Origin: Lentisphaerae bacterium RIFOXYA12_64_32
Lineage (GTDB): Bacteria; Verrucomicrobiota; Lentisphaeria; Oligosphaerales; YB12-FULL-65-16
NCBI GenBank assembly: GCA_001803235.1
Contig: MHBL01000034.1
Coordinates: 35,303 to 86,551, forward strand
Reading direction: 5' to 3'
Length of the DNA stretch: 51,249 nucleotides
Notes under the pieces: generated by a model
Seen by the model: the letters and a program-made list of their open reading frames with translations, nothing else
Database searches by the model: none
What the model was told of the DNA's origin: nothing
In this document: positions 36,078 to 44,353 of the stretch, piece by piece
How the letters are laid out: every line of letters starts with the position of its first letter
How positions within the stretch are numbered: position 1 is the first letter of the stretch
Made by a program: the position numbers and the translations under genes

Positions 36078-38324
36078 TTATGGCTTGACCTTAGTAAGGG
36101 TGATCGAGCCATCAGCGGCGGCGACTCTGGCTGGGGGGACCCCAGGCAGCCTTATTTCAAGCGGAGGGGCATCGCGATGCCAAGTTCCCCGCCAGTCGAT
36201 GCGTATGGACTGATCGGCCGCGGGGGTGATGGTCAGTTCCAGCGTGCCAAACGCGGTTGGTGCGGGCCCGAAGCAGATGGGAGAGTCTGTGGTCAACCAG
36301 CGGGCTGGGACGCCGGAACAGAGAATGAGGCATCCGTCTTCCTCGCGCACAAAACAGTTGCGTATGATCAGCACCCATTCGGCGGCGGCCCAGGCATGGT
36401 GACCATCGCCCATACAGCCGCCGCCGGTACGCGGATGGACGGCCTCCGGCCACTGACCTGTCGGCGATGCCAGGGCCGCAACCGCATCCATTAGATCGAG
36501 GTGGCGCGGATCGCCGGCGCGCAGCAGTACCTGCGCAACGTGCAGAGTCAGGTAGGCGTTGAGGCCGGAATGGATCATGTCCTGGTAGAACGCACCGTTC
36601 ACAAAACAACGGCCGAGCAGGAACTCGACGCTGTCGAGCAGGCGGGGATCGTCCGGTGCGCAGAGTTGTGCCGGATAGCCGAGCGCCAGTGAACCGATGG
36701 CGCCGGCGTCCAGACGGCGATAGGGCGACGCCGGCATGGCCGGACGGCCGAGCCGCTGCGCACATCCTGCCAAACTGCGATCTGCCGCCGCGCTGAGATC
36801 TTCCGCGGCCCGCGCAAAATCGTCCCTGTCGCCCGTATCCCGGTCAGCGATCATGGCCGCTGCCGCGCGCAGACCGGCGATGCTCCAGAAATCATCCCAG
36901 TAGTAATAGTCGTTGGGCCCCAGGTGTTCGGCGCTGAAACCGGCCGGCAGCAGTCCGGCGTGGGGCGCATCCAAATCATCTCTGAGTCGTTTGCGCATGA
37001 TCCAACGTGCACCGCGCCGGATAGGGCCGTCCCAATCCGAGGATGGCAGTTGTCCGGTCAGGGCGAAGAAACGCTGCAGGATCCACAGCACTTCACCGTT
37101 GCTGTCCCATTCACCGTCTTGGGAACGGAAGTAACCCAGTGACGTCTGCCGCCCCGGGAAGCGTGCCAGCGCACGTTCGGCGCGGTCCGTCAGGCCCACG
37201 CACAGCAGGGCATGGATGATGAAGGCGGCATCGCGGAACCAAAAGCGTTTGTAGGTGAAGGGGCCGGCATAGATGTCACCCGGCGAATGCAGAATCAAGG
37301 AGGTCACCGCGGCGGCGTAGAGAAGCTGATAGTGCGGCTCCGGGCAGACCAGTTTACAGTGATCGCGATGCACGGTGTCCCAGGCATCGGCGTCAAACAC
37401 CCCGGACCCGGCATCCGCCAGCGGGATGGTCGCGGTGATATCGGCAGTTTCGCCGGCCTTGACCGGGAACAGCGCCGCCGCCGTGACCATACCCACGTCA
37501 CAACGGCCCTCAGTCTGATCATCCAGATCCTTGAGATGAATGTATACGTCACCGTGGCGATAATCGGAAACATGATGTCGCCGGGCGGCGGCACTGAATG
37601 CAACCCTTTGGGTGCCGTCGACAGTCCAGCCATTGCGCCCTTCGGACAGGCTGACCTGGTGGACAAAGCTGATGCCCTCGGGGTTTTGCGGGCGCAGCGC
37701 CAGCGCCAGCCAGGCGTTGATACTGGTCCGGGCCCGCAAATGCAGTTTGCACACCGGAACCCCCGATTCCAGTTGCACCGAGGCGGTGCTGGTCAGGGCC
37801 AGCCCAGGCATTTTTGTATCGGTGGTGACCCGGACACCCGGATCCATGTCCTGCCGTTGACGGCAATCGGCGGCTCGCGATGGCAGCAGGCAGCGTCCGT
37901 CCTCTGCCAGCAGCCAGGCGTCCAATGACCAGCCATCGAGAAAAGGCGTCAGCAGACCGCGGGGATCTACAATCGGCAGTTCCTGACAGTCCGGATAGCC
38001 GATCGCGGTCCAGTTGCGATGGGTGAGATTGATATGGGTAATGGAAAAGGCGCGAGGGATAAACGACTCGTCGTATGGGTCGAACTGGCGTTCGATCCAA
38101 TAGGGCCAGACCCAGTCCAGGTTGTGTTGAATGACCCGGCTGTTGATCAGGCCGCGGGCGTGAAACACCGCGCCGGCCCGCAGCAGTTCCAGGGGTTCAC
38201 CCACCTCGGAAGGCTGGGCAAAGCTGCGCAGCCGCGCCAGCAGGGCGATTGGATCCAGGAAACCCTGTTTGCGTGCAGCACGGCGTATGACAAAACGCCA
38301 AGGTAGCCATTTCATCCAACTCAT
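36078..38324 (-). CDS. Six-hairpin glycosidase-like protein
   Basis: 748 residues without signal peptide. The C-terminal half (about 330-650) looks like an (alpha/alpha)6 toroid: FTYKRFWFRDAAFIIHALLC, DGEWDSNGEVLWIL, YYYWDDFWSIAGLRAAA and GQWPEAVHPRTGGGCMGDGH. This is the style of GH15/GH63/GH94-type enzymes, with several Asp/Glu candidates for catalysis. The N-terminal half is beta-rich. It may hydrolyse or phosphorolyse an alpha-glucoside; no specific family can be assigned by eye. First gene of the envelope cluster. Its start directly follows the damaged PRC-barrel copy. Confidence 0.7.
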   Translation of the reverse strand: MSWMKWLPWRFVIRRAARKQGFLDPIALLARLRSFAQPSEVGEPLELLRAGAVFHARGLINSRVIQHNLDWVWPYWIERQFDPYDESFIPRAFSITHINLTHRNWTAIGYPDCQELPIVDPRGLLTPFLDGWSLDAWLLAEDGRCLLPSRAADCRQRQDMDPGVRVTTDTKMPGLALTSTASVQLESGVPVCKLHLRARTSINAWLALALRPQNPEGISFVHQVSLSEGRNGWTVDGTQRVAFSAAARRHHVSDYRHGDVYIHLKDLDDQTEGRCDVGMVTAAALFPVKAGETADITATIPLADAGSGVFDADAWDTVHRDHCKLVCPEPHYQLLYAAAVTSLILHSPGDIYAGPFTYKRFWFRDAAFIIHALLCVGLTDRAERALARFPGRQTSLGYFRSQDGEWDSNGEVLWILQRFFALTGQLPSSDWDGPIRRGARWIMRKRLRDDLDAPHAGLLPAGFSAEHLGPNDYYYWDDFWSIAGLRAAAAMIADRDTGDRDDFARAAEDLSAAADRSLAGCAQRLGRPAMPASPYRRLDAGAIGSLALGYPAQLCAPDDPRLLDSVEFLLGRCFVNGAFYQDMIHSGLNAYLTLHVAQVLLRAGDPRHLDLMDAVAALASPTGQWPEAVHPRTGGGCMGDGHHAWAAAEWVLIIRNCFVREEDGCLILCSGVPARWLTTDSPICFGPAPTAFGTLELTITPAADQSIRIDWRGTWHRDAPPLEIRLPGVPPARVAAADGSITLTKVKP

Positions 38325-38580
38325 CGCCGGTCCTCTTTGGGTCCTCTTTGAATGCCCACGAGACAGGCTTGTCGCTGTTCAGTGAAGGACTGTCGACAAT
38401 CCAGACCAATACCGATGTTTTGCTCTTCTCTGTTCACGGCGAGTAGTGCATACGGGGAAATCAGCACCTGCCGGCCGGTCAGCCAGTTGCCCGTATCGGC
38501 CACCAGATAGCGAACCGCCCAGTGCTGGTCACCGAAGTAGAATTGCCTGACCTTCCCTATTTCCCCGTCGAGCCCCGCAA
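38325..38580 (-). pseudogene. Truncated, internally deleted PRC-barrel copy
   Basis: Reads AGLDGEIGKVRQFYFGDQHW and RYLVADTGNWLTGRQVLISP, almost identical to the first module of the 30133-30900 gene. The 5' end is missing, and the fragment begins inside the end of the STAS gene in another frame. After ALLAVNREEQNIG about 16 bp present in the intact gene (around TKEQIRDS) are lost, shifting the frame to VDSPSLNSDKPVSW. The second barrel is gone. A duplicate that decayed by deletion. Confidence 0.85.
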
Positions 38581-38948
38581 ATGTCATACTTCCCAGCGAT
38601 CCAGTCTCGTGCTTCGGCGGTCTTGGTGTGATCGAAGTAGCGGACTCTCGCCGTGGTAAACGGCTTGCAGAACACCGCCATCCCCTTTTCCCATTTGGTC
38701 TCGCCGATGATCGCCAGCCGTTCGATGTCATTGAAGTGCTTCACATCAAACTTGACGTCCTCCCACAGCGCCCCCGCCGTCCACCCGTGGAAGTCATGCA
38801 TTTCCACAAGCAGGCGGAGTTTGCCGTGCTGTTTGATCAGCCGTTCAACGGCGGGCAAGAACGCCTCGTAGTCTTCCTTGACCAGTTTGCCGGTCAAATG
38901 GACTTCGAGCACCTTGCCATTGTCGAGTTCCTTCAGTTCCACTGCCAT
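38529..38948 (-). CDS. SpoIIAA-like STAS-domain protein with altered C-terminus
   Basis: About 139 residues beginning MAVELKELDNGKVLEVHLTG. The SpoIIAA-like (DUF3478-type) signature is clear: FLPAVERLIKQHGKLRLLVE, MHDFHGWTAGALWEDVKFDV, IERLAIIGETKWEKG and FDHTKTAEARDWIAG. Such proteins bind lipids or act in stress signalling. Normally the protein ends soon after EARDWI. Here about 17 further codons are read out of frame through the PRC-barrel fragment, so the natural stop was removed by the recombination that joined the two. GGGAGGAG upstream of the ATG. Second gene after element copy 4, behind the CBM48 gene. Confidence 0.85.
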   Translation of the reverse strand: MAVELKELDNGKVLEVHLTGKLVKEDYEAFLPAVERLIKQHGKLRLLVEMHDFHGWTAGALWEDVKFDVKHFNDIERLAIIGETKWEKGMAVFCKPFTTARVRYFDHTKTAEARDWIAGKYDICGARRGNREGQAILLR

Positions 38949-39027
38949 CGCGAGTCTCCTCCCTTGGTTGTCAGAAAAACCGCGCACAACGCGGCCACTA
39001 CAGCGACGAACTCCGCCCAACCGCCGG

Positions 39028-39327
39028 TCAGACCTGGAGCACACTGTTCAGGCCACCGTACGGGTTCGGAGACCAATCCTGGCAATTCGGATCCATGCAC
39101 CAGACGCCGTTCACCACGAACTTGTACTCGTGCTTGCCTCTCGGAAGACTGAGGGTCGCTTTGTAATGCCCGCTGTCCGGGTTGTCCTTCAACGGACTCG
39201 CAGTGGGATTCCAGTTGTTGAACGTGCCGGCAACAAACACCTGGCTCTTCGGGTCCGCGGACACCTCGAACCGCACGGTCTTCCCGGTCTCTTTCGGCAG
39301 CAGTTTCGTCATGCACTTCCCTTTCAT
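39028..39327 (-). CDS. Small CBM48 (AMPK/isoamylase early-set) protein
   Basis: 99 residues consisting of one glycogen-binding-type beta sandwich: VRFEVSADPKSQVFVAGTFN, NWNPTASPLKD, YKATLSLPRGKHEYKFVVNG and WSPNPYGGLNSVLQV. The Trp and Lys of such domains bind alpha-glucans. Stand-alone versions occur next to glycogen enzymes; here a glycogen phosphorylase relic lies just upstream. AGGAGG nine nt before the chosen ATG (39327); a second Met five codons later is possible. Element copy 4 lies 87 nt upstream. A 16-codon remnant of another copy survives at 20758-20808. Confidence 0.88.
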   Translation of the reverse strand: MKGKCMTKLLPKETGKTVRFEVSADPKSQVFVAGTFNNWNPTASPLKDNPDSGHYKATLSLPRGKHEYKFVVNGVWCMDPNCQDWSPNPYGGLNSVLQV

Positions 39328-39414
39328 GTCTCGGATCCTCCTGTTCTTGGCGTAGGCGACTTCGCTGGCGGCTTCCCCCGACCGCCTGACCTTCAGTCTG
39401 CTCCGTACATATTG

Positions 39415-39482
39415 ACTATAGGCCATGGCGAGACCGCTTGTTATGGGGTGAAACCCTACTGTGCGTGGGGTGAAACCCTACC
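39415..39482 (-). promoter_or_regulatory. Upstream element copy 4
   Basis: Two GTAGGGTTTCACCCC-type boxes, then ATAACAAGCGG and GGCCTATAGTC on the minus strand, ending 87 nt before the CBM48 ATG. The adjoining GCACTCGGCGGGA also occurs beside copies 2 and 3. 39483-39707 has no gene I can support. Confidence 0.75.
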
Positions 39483-39707
39483 CTGCCGGGGCACTCGGCG
39501 GGACGACGGCCCGGCCATCTGGGCCGGCTGGGTTGCGCCAGGCCATAGGACCGCGGGCCGTAGGCCGGCGCGGCCTCGATGACTTGATGTGCCTGGCAGG
39601 GGCCGGCAGGCAGGTGGTCTACGTTTGCAGGGCCAAGGCCGGATTCTCGACAAATATCCGGCCTGAAAGCCGTTTACCGCTGACCGGGTCGCAGACCGTC
39701 CATCGGC

Positions 39708-40184
39708 TCATCGCGCCCAAAGGATTCGTGCATTCTCCAGTGGGATCGCAACGCCGTCGCAGTGCGGTACTACGCGCGGCGTATAGTCCGCTGGCGGGCG
39801 GGCCGCGGACACCGCCGCGCTGTACACGTACCCGCCCAGCACGCCGGCCAGTTGACGGACACGCTTCGCCGCATCATTGCTGTCCAGCAGGTACAGCTTC
39901 ACTCTGCCGACCTGGACCTGCCAGGTGCGCAGCCAGACCGAGCAACCGGGCAGTGCTATCTCCACACGCAACAACTCCCCGTTCGCTTGGCGCAACGACG
40001 TGATCGGTAACTTTCCGGGGTCGTTATACGGGTAGAGAGCCTGTTGCGCTCCGTCCTTGTCGATCGCCTGGCGAAAATAGCCTTGCTGGTAGAGCAGCCC
40101 CACGCCGACCACCGGCACGCCCAGATCGCTGGCGGCTTTGAGCTGATCGTACATGGGGTGATGGACACGTCTTGGCTTGTTCAT
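39708..40184 (-). pseudogene. glgP: Glycogen phosphorylase with large internal deletion
   Basis: The frame contains a piece from the N-terminal third of short-type alpha-glucan phosphorylase (39873-40145: LKAASDLGVPVVGVGLLYQQ, YPYNDPGKLP, GRVKLYLLDSND). It then jumps directly to the C-terminal end (RPPADYTPRVVPHCDGVAIP, LENARILWAR, stop). The catalytic centre and pyridoxal-phosphate Lys between them, several hundred residues, are missing. The first 14 residues are foreign. The reading frame stays open across the junction, so a 158-residue chimera could be made, but it cannot be an active enzyme. Confidence 0.82.
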
Positions 40185-40215
40185 GGCTCTTTGCGACGGC
40201 GCCCTCAGAGATCAG

Positions 40216-40332
40216 ACCCGCCAGTTGACGAAGATCATCGCGGCGGCGAGTTCCTCGGGCAGGTCCTTGAACCAGCTTGTGTTCGCGCGCATGATCTTGA
40301 CCAGCCCGATCTGGACTCCGGCGTCGGCACCT
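40216..40332 (-). pseudogene. Unidentified ORF tail
   Basis: The open frame ends IGLVKIMRANTSWFKDLPEE then LAAAMIFVNWRV and stop, 31 bp before the phosphorylase relic. Protein-like, family not recognised, no start. Confidence 0.3.
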
Positions 40333-40364
40333 GAGTCGCCAGCCTATTCATAGGGGCGCTGTTT

Positions 40365-40901
40365 CTACTTTCGACCACTGCCCTTGCCTTTGCTTTCCCC
40401 CTTGCCTTTGCTTTCCCCCTTGCCTTTGCCTTCCCCCTTGCCTTTGCCTTCCCCGCCGCCATTGCCTTCCCCTTCGTCTTTCACCTTGCCCTTGTCTCTA
40501 CCATTGTCATCGCCACCCCCGTAAAGATCTTGGCCGCGTTTCAGGGCGTGGAACTCCTCTGATCCAGGCTTGATGCCCAGACTCTGCGCAAGTGCTCCCC
40601 AGCCTTTGCCCTTGTTGGCTTGGTATTTTTCGATGACGTACTCCGGGGACTGCCTTGACATTTCTCCGAGCCGGAGAAATACGTAGGCATCGGCTGGTCT
40701 CTCGGCACTCCTGAGCACAGCCTCGATTTGTACGTCACCCAGCTTGAACCGAGTTGCAAGCCTCGCTCTGAATCCTGATGGGTCCGCTTCAGCTTGAATA
40801 TTCACAGAACTGATCCAGTCAAAGTCACCTGCTTTCGCGGCCGATGAAATGAAAGGAAGCGCCACCAAGACCACCAACACCATTTTGGGCAGTTTCATCA
40901 T
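40365..40901 (-). CDS. Exported protein with Gly-Lys-Gly-Glu repeat tail
   Basis: 178 residues. A signal peptide (KLPKMVLVVLVALPFISSAA, cleavage near AKA) is followed by a helical domain of about 100 residues (FRARLATRFKLGDVQIEAVL, SPEYVIEKYQANKGKGWGAL) and a low-complexity tail of GKGKGE/GKGES units. The tail is encoded by a GC-rich 12-18 bp tandem repeat. I do not know the function; similar short exported proteins occur in many environmental bacteria. GAGGGAG just before the ATG. Element copy 5 lies 84 nt upstream. Confidence 0.78.
   Translation of the reverse strand: MMKLPKMVLVVLVALPFISSAAKAGDFDWISSVNIQAEADPSGFRARLATRFKLGDVQIEAVLRSAERPADAYVFLRLGEMSRQSPEYVIEKYQANKGKGWGALAQSLGIKPGSEEFHALKRGQDLYGGGDDNGRDKGKVKDEGEGNGGGEGKGKGEGKGKGESKGKGESKGKGSGRK
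40372..40470. repeat. Coding minisatellite (CCCTTGCCTTTGCTTTCC-type)
   Basis: Four to five tandem units of about 18 bp built from CCCTTGCCTTTG and CTTTCC/CCTTCC, encoding the GKGKGES/GKGEGKG tail on the minus strand. Unit sequences are nearly identical, so copy-number change by slippage is likely. Confidence 0.8.
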
Positions 40902-40984
40902 GTTCTCCCTCTTGCGTTCGTTAATGCCACAGTCCACGCTTGGCGGCTCGGGAGGCCCATCGCCGTCCGGTCTGCCGTTTGATT

Positions 40985-41030
40985 CACGATGGGTTGTGGC
41001 TGGACCGTTGGTTATGGGGTGAAACCCCAC
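40985..41030 (-). promoter_or_regulatory. Upstream element copy 5, single-box, degenerate
   Basis: One box, GTGGGGTTTCACCCCATAAC, then 24 nt after the CCCC comes CATCGTGA in place of TATAGTG. It lies between the transaldolase stop (41038) and the repeat-tail gene. Confidence 0.6.
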
Positions 41031-41037
41031 ATCTCTC

Positions 41038-42159
41038 TCACTGCCGTGGTGACTTCTGCGCCAGAACCGTCATCAACGTGTCGAACGGCTTGTTGAATTT
41101 TGCAACGCCTTCGTCCTCAAGTTGCCGCGTCACCTGGTCAATGCTGATGCCCAGTTCCGACACTTGCTCCAACACCCAGCCGGCTTCCTTGACATCTTCT
41201 TCGAGGCGGGCCTTCGGCTCTCCATGGTCGCGATAGGCGTCAAGTGTTTCCGGCGGGGTCGTGTTCACTGTGTCGGGTCCGATGAGGGCCTCGATGTACT
41301 TGACATCACTGTAGTCCGGGGTCTTGGTGCCGGTGCTGGCCCAGAGCAGCCGCTGGGCAAGAGCGCCTTGAGCCGCCAGTTTCCCGAATCGGTCGCTGCC
41401 GAAAATCTCCTTGTAGATTTGATAGGCCATTTTCGCGCTGGCGATGGCAACTTGCCCGCGCACCCTTCGCGCCAGGTCCGCCTCCTTGCCGCCTTGCGCA
41501 ATGAGTTCTTCCAGCAACGGATCCACCAACACGTCAATACGGCTTACAAAGAAGCTGGCCACTGAGGCCACTTGGTTTACGGCCTTGCCTTCGGCCACCC
41601 GCGCTTCGATCCCGGCGATGTATGCTTCCGCCGCCTGCCGGTAACGCGGCAACCCAAAGAGCAGCGTCACGTTGACATTGATTCCTTCGCTGACAAGTTG
41701 TCTAATGACGGGAAGCCCTTCGGCTGTGGCGGGAACCTTGATGAAGACGTTCGGTCGGTTCAGGGCGGCCCACAACCGGCGCGCTTCCAGTATCGTACCC
41801 TTGGTGTCGTTCGCCAGGTGGGGATTGACCTCCAGGCTGACATAGCCATCTTTCCCTTCCGTCCTTTCGTACAACCCCCGAAACTCGTCGGCGGCGCTTT
41901 GCACATCACGCTGGCTGAGGGCCTCGTAGATGTCCTTCGCGCCCTTCCCTCCAAGGGCCATGCCCCGGATGTCCGCGTCGTAGTCATGACTCTCCACAAT
42001 CGCCTTCTCGAAGATGGCCGGATTCGAGGTCATTCCCCGCACGCCATCCTCCTCTATCAAACGCCGAAGTGCGCCGCTCGCGATCAGCTCACGCCGGATA
42101 TAGTCCAGCCAGATGGCCTGCCCGAGTGTTCCCAATTCTCTCAGAGGATTGTTCTTCAT
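41038..42159 (-). CDS. tal: Transaldolase
   Basis: Transfers a dihydroxyacetone unit between sugar phosphates in the pentose phosphate pathway. 373 residues of the long TalB-like/actinobacterial subtype: GVRGMTSNPAIFEKAI, SLEVNPHLANDT, the Schiff-base Lys in NVFIKVPAT, and INVNVTLLFG. No glucose-6-phosphate isomerase domain is fused. I use ATG 42159, just after a GTG one codon upstream. It is the third gene of the Lmo0937-like / DUF3185-like / tal unit led by element copy 6. With the phosphoketolase relic it points to a former pentose-phosphate shunt in the island. Confidence 0.95.
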   Translation of the reverse strand: MKNNPLRELGTLGQAIWLDYIRRELIASGALRRLIEEDGVRGMTSNPAIFEKAIVESHDYDADIRGMALGGKGAKDIYEALSQRDVQSAADEFRGLYERTEGKDGYVSLEVNPHLANDTKGTILEARRLWAALNRPNVFIKVPATAEGLPVIRQLVSEGINVNVTLLFGLPRYRQAAEAYIAGIEARVAEGKAVNQVASVASFFVSRIDVLVDPLLEELIAQGGKEADLARRVRGQVAIASAKMAYQIYKEIFGSDRFGKLAAQGALAQRLLWASTGTKTPDYSDVKYIEALIGPDTVNTTPPETLDAYRDHGEPKARLEEDVKEAGWVLEQVSELGISIDQVTRQLEDEGVAKFNKPFDTLMTVLAQKSPRQ

Positions 42160-42261
42160 CACCGAATCACTTTCCGCGCGGTTCTGTTGTTTCCCCCCCG
42201 GGAATCATCCGGGTTCGCACTGGTTGCGCTCTTCTACTGCGCCACCCTCGACGGTCCTTCG

Positions 42262-42477
42262 TCAGACTGCTTTGGGTTTCACCAACAGCAACACGATCCC
42301 GCCGACGAGCGCGAACGCCCCGACCACCGGCGAGATGAAGTGACTCACAGTGGTTTCGATGTGAATACCAAGGAAGTCGATCGGTTTTCCCGGAGTCGTG
42401 AACGTGATGCCCGAGTAAGCGAGCACCACGATGCCCAAAGTCACCAGAATGACCGCAACCATAGTCTTGCTATTCAT
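42262..42477 (-). CDS. Small DUF3185-like membrane protein
   Basis: 71 residues with two hydrophobic helices (VAVILVTLGIVVLAYSGITF and VVGAFALVGGIVLLLV) joined by a short loop containing KPIDFLGIHIETT. It resembles the DUF3185 group of tiny inner-membrane proteins, which recur beside Lmo0937-type and PRC-barrel genes. Function unknown; envelope stress is an inference from company. Between the Lmo0937-like gene and tal, same strand. Confidence 0.75.
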   Translation of the reverse strand: MNSKTMVAVILVTLGIVVLAYSGITFTTPGKPIDFLGIHIETTVSHFISPVVGAFALVGGIVLLLVKPKAV

Positions 42478-42516
42478 GTGAGATCTCCAAATTTGTCTCG
42501 TTTGCCTAACCGTTTC

Positions 42517-42669
42517 CTACGCCGAGTGTTTGCGGCCGGAAATGAAGTTCACCAGTACCATGATCACTGCAATTACCAGCAGGACGTGAATGAACGAACC
42601 TATCGTGTGGCCGGTTACAAGCCCGAGCAGCCACAAGACGATCAACACCACCGCAAGCGTGTATAGCAT
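42517..42669 (-). CDS. Lmo0937-family small membrane protein
   Basis: 50 residues, MLYTLAVVLIVLWLLGLVTG followed by HTIGSFIHVLLVIAVIMVLV and NFISGRKHSA. Two helices with the family's typical WLLGL...G...HxLLVIA pattern. AAGGATCC and GGAGGG lie before the ATG. It is short enough to be missed by ORF finders. Lead gene behind element copy 6 (158 nt upstream). Confidence 0.88.
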   Translation of the reverse strand: MLYTLAVVLIVLWLLGLVTGHTIGSFIHVLLVIAVIMVLVNFISGRKHSA

Positions 42670-42826
42670 GGATCCTTCCCTCCTTTCCGTTTCATTCTAC
42701 CACCCCGCCTCTTCTGTTGTCGCGGGGGATTCCTTCAGATGATTGGCTACTCCTGCAATCGCATGCGCTTAGAGTCTCTTGACTGCGCCGGATCTGTTCT
42801 CCAGCATTGGCTTAGCCCTTGTAACC

Positions 42827-42894
42827 ACTATAGGCCGTGGCAGGACTGCTTGTTATGGGGTGAATCCCTACTTCTCCATGGGGTGAAACCCTAC
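42827..42894 (-). promoter_or_regulatory. Upstream element copy 6
   Basis: Minus strand: two boxes (GTAGGGTTTCACCCC and GTAGGGATTCACCCC), ATAACAAGCAG, GGCCTATAGTGG. It separates the dihaem cytochrome gene end (42963) from the Lmo0937-like / DUF3185-like / tal unit. Nothing else is visible in 42670-42962. Confidence 0.75.
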
Positions 42895-42962
42895 CCGGGG
42901 CATGCCTATCAAGCTAACGATGCCGACGTCTGTGGTTGCCGTGGAGTCTGCCGCCGCTCTTG

Positions 42963-44345
42963 TCAAAGACAACGCATGAATGCGACCAGGTCTGCCTTCT
43001 CTTCAGGCGTCAACCGCAACTGTTGGATCAGGTTGAAATACTCCACGGTGTCTTCCAGCGTCAAACAGCGCCCGTCGTGCAGATAGGGCGGCGAGTCCTT
43101 GATGCCCCGCAAGAGGAACGTTTTGATGCTCCCGTCATGGGCCATCATCATCCCGTTGGCCATCTCCTGCTTGTAGAAGCGTTCGGCCTTCAGGTTGTGC
43201 ATGCTGTTGTCAGTGTAATAGGGTGCCGGATGACACGCACTGCATCGCGCCTTGCCGTTGAAAAGCGCTTCGCCGTGCAACTCGCTCGGCCTGGCTTTGC
43301 CGGAATCAAGCGTGCCGTAGATGTTAAGCTTGGGCGCCGGCGGAAAGTCCAGCAGAGCCATAAATTCTGCCATAAAGTGGACCTGGGACCCCCGCTCAAG
43401 AACATTGACCCCCTTCTTCGCCGCCATGCAATGGTCGCCGTCAAAGTAGGCGCCGCGCTGTTCGAATTCGGTAAAGTCCTCCACCGTCTTGAGTGCGCGC
43501 TGCGAACCGAACAGCCGCTGGATATTGATCCCGCGCAACGATGGGGTCTCAATCCGATGCCTGAATTCCTGAGGTCGAATGTCGCCCACCAGATGGCTGG
43601 CACCGTTGGTATGGCCGTTGGCATGACAGTCGAAACACGTCACGCCGAGGCTGGGCCGGTCGGTCCGGCGATCTTCGGTCGCGTTGAATTGCTGTTGCGG
43701 GAACTGGGTTACCAGGAGGCGCAAACCCTCGAGTTGTTTTGGGTTCAACAGCCCGTTGAAAATCTCGTAGTAATTATCGATGGTGATCAGTCGTCCCTTG
43801 GCCACATCCCCGAGGTCAGGCCGGGTGGTGAGATATATGGCCGGGGCTGGGTCTGGCAGAAAATGCTCGGGCACGTCAAAATCCAAGTCAAAGCGAACCA
43901 GCCGCGGCAGGAGGTTGGTGATCATGGCCGGGAAAAGCATGCCCCCCTCCGCATGGTCAGCAAACGGCAGCGGCTTGTACGGGAAAAGTCCCTGCTCTTT
44001 GATCTGTTCCGGAGTCAGCCTATCGAACTGCTCCCTCGTTACGCCTTGAAGTCTGGCCGTCGGCCCCACCGGGATGGGTTTGCCGCCTGACATGAAAACC
44101 TCGCCGGGGATCTTTTTCGAGAGGTCATATCGGGAGTTCAACAGCTCCATGTGCTCCCGGGCGCGCCCGGCTTTCACGGCCGTACGCGCCGTTTTGATCT
44201 GGTCGAAGGTGACGTCCTGGTTTATCGGTCCATAGCTAGAAACAGCCTTTTCCGGCGGTGCAGAGATGGCCGGTGAGCCAGCCACCGCAACCAAGAAACT
44301 GCAAATCCCAATTAGGGCAAGACGGCCATCCTGTCGGGTTTCCAT
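42963..44345 (-). CDS. Exported dihaem c-type cytochrome (peroxidase/MauG-like)
   Basis: 460 residues with a signal peptide (LALIGICSFLVAVAGSPAIS, cleavage near AISA). Two haem-binding CxxCH motifs are present: CFDCH in LGVTCFDCHANGH and CSACH in KARCSACHPAP. Conserved GVNVL-type and DGSIKTFLLRGIKDSPPYLH sequences near the end resemble the dihaem cytochrome c peroxidase/MauG group. It would act in the periplasm, reducing H2O2 or accepting electrons. GAGGTGG before ATG 44345. Directly downstream of RIC and the flavodiiron protein (8 nt gap), implying a common operon against NO/O2 damage. Confidence 0.87.
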   Translation of the reverse strand: METRQDGRLALIGICSFLVAVAGSPAISAPPEKAVSSYGPINQDVTFDQIKTARTAVKAGRAREHMELLNSRYDLSKKIPGEVFMSGGKPIPVGPTARLQGVTREQFDRLTPEQIKEQGLFPYKPLPFADHAEGGMLFPAMITNLLPRLVRFDLDFDVPEHFLPDPAPAIYLTTRPDLGDVAKGRLITIDNYYEIFNGLLNPKQLEGLRLLVTQFPQQQFNATEDRRTDRPSLGVTCFDCHANGHTNGASHLVGDIRPQEFRHRIETPSLRGINIQRLFGSQRALKTVEDFTEFEQRGAYFDGDHCMAAKKGVNVLERGSQVHFMAEFMALLDFPPAPKLNIYGTLDSGKARPSELHGEALFNGKARCSACHPAPYYTDNSMHNLKAERFYKQEMANGMMMAHDGSIKTFLLRGIKDSPPYLHDGRCLTLEDTVEYFNLIQQLRLTPEEKADLVAFMRCL

Positions 44346-44353
44346 GAGCCACC

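Noticed and set aside
39483..39707. Possible gene between element copy 4 and the phosphorylase relic
   Set aside because: Open frames exist but none has a start signal, family match or protein-like composition.
41572..42666. 364-codon plus-strand frame over the tal region
   Set aside because: Antisense shadow spanning three supported minus-strand genes.
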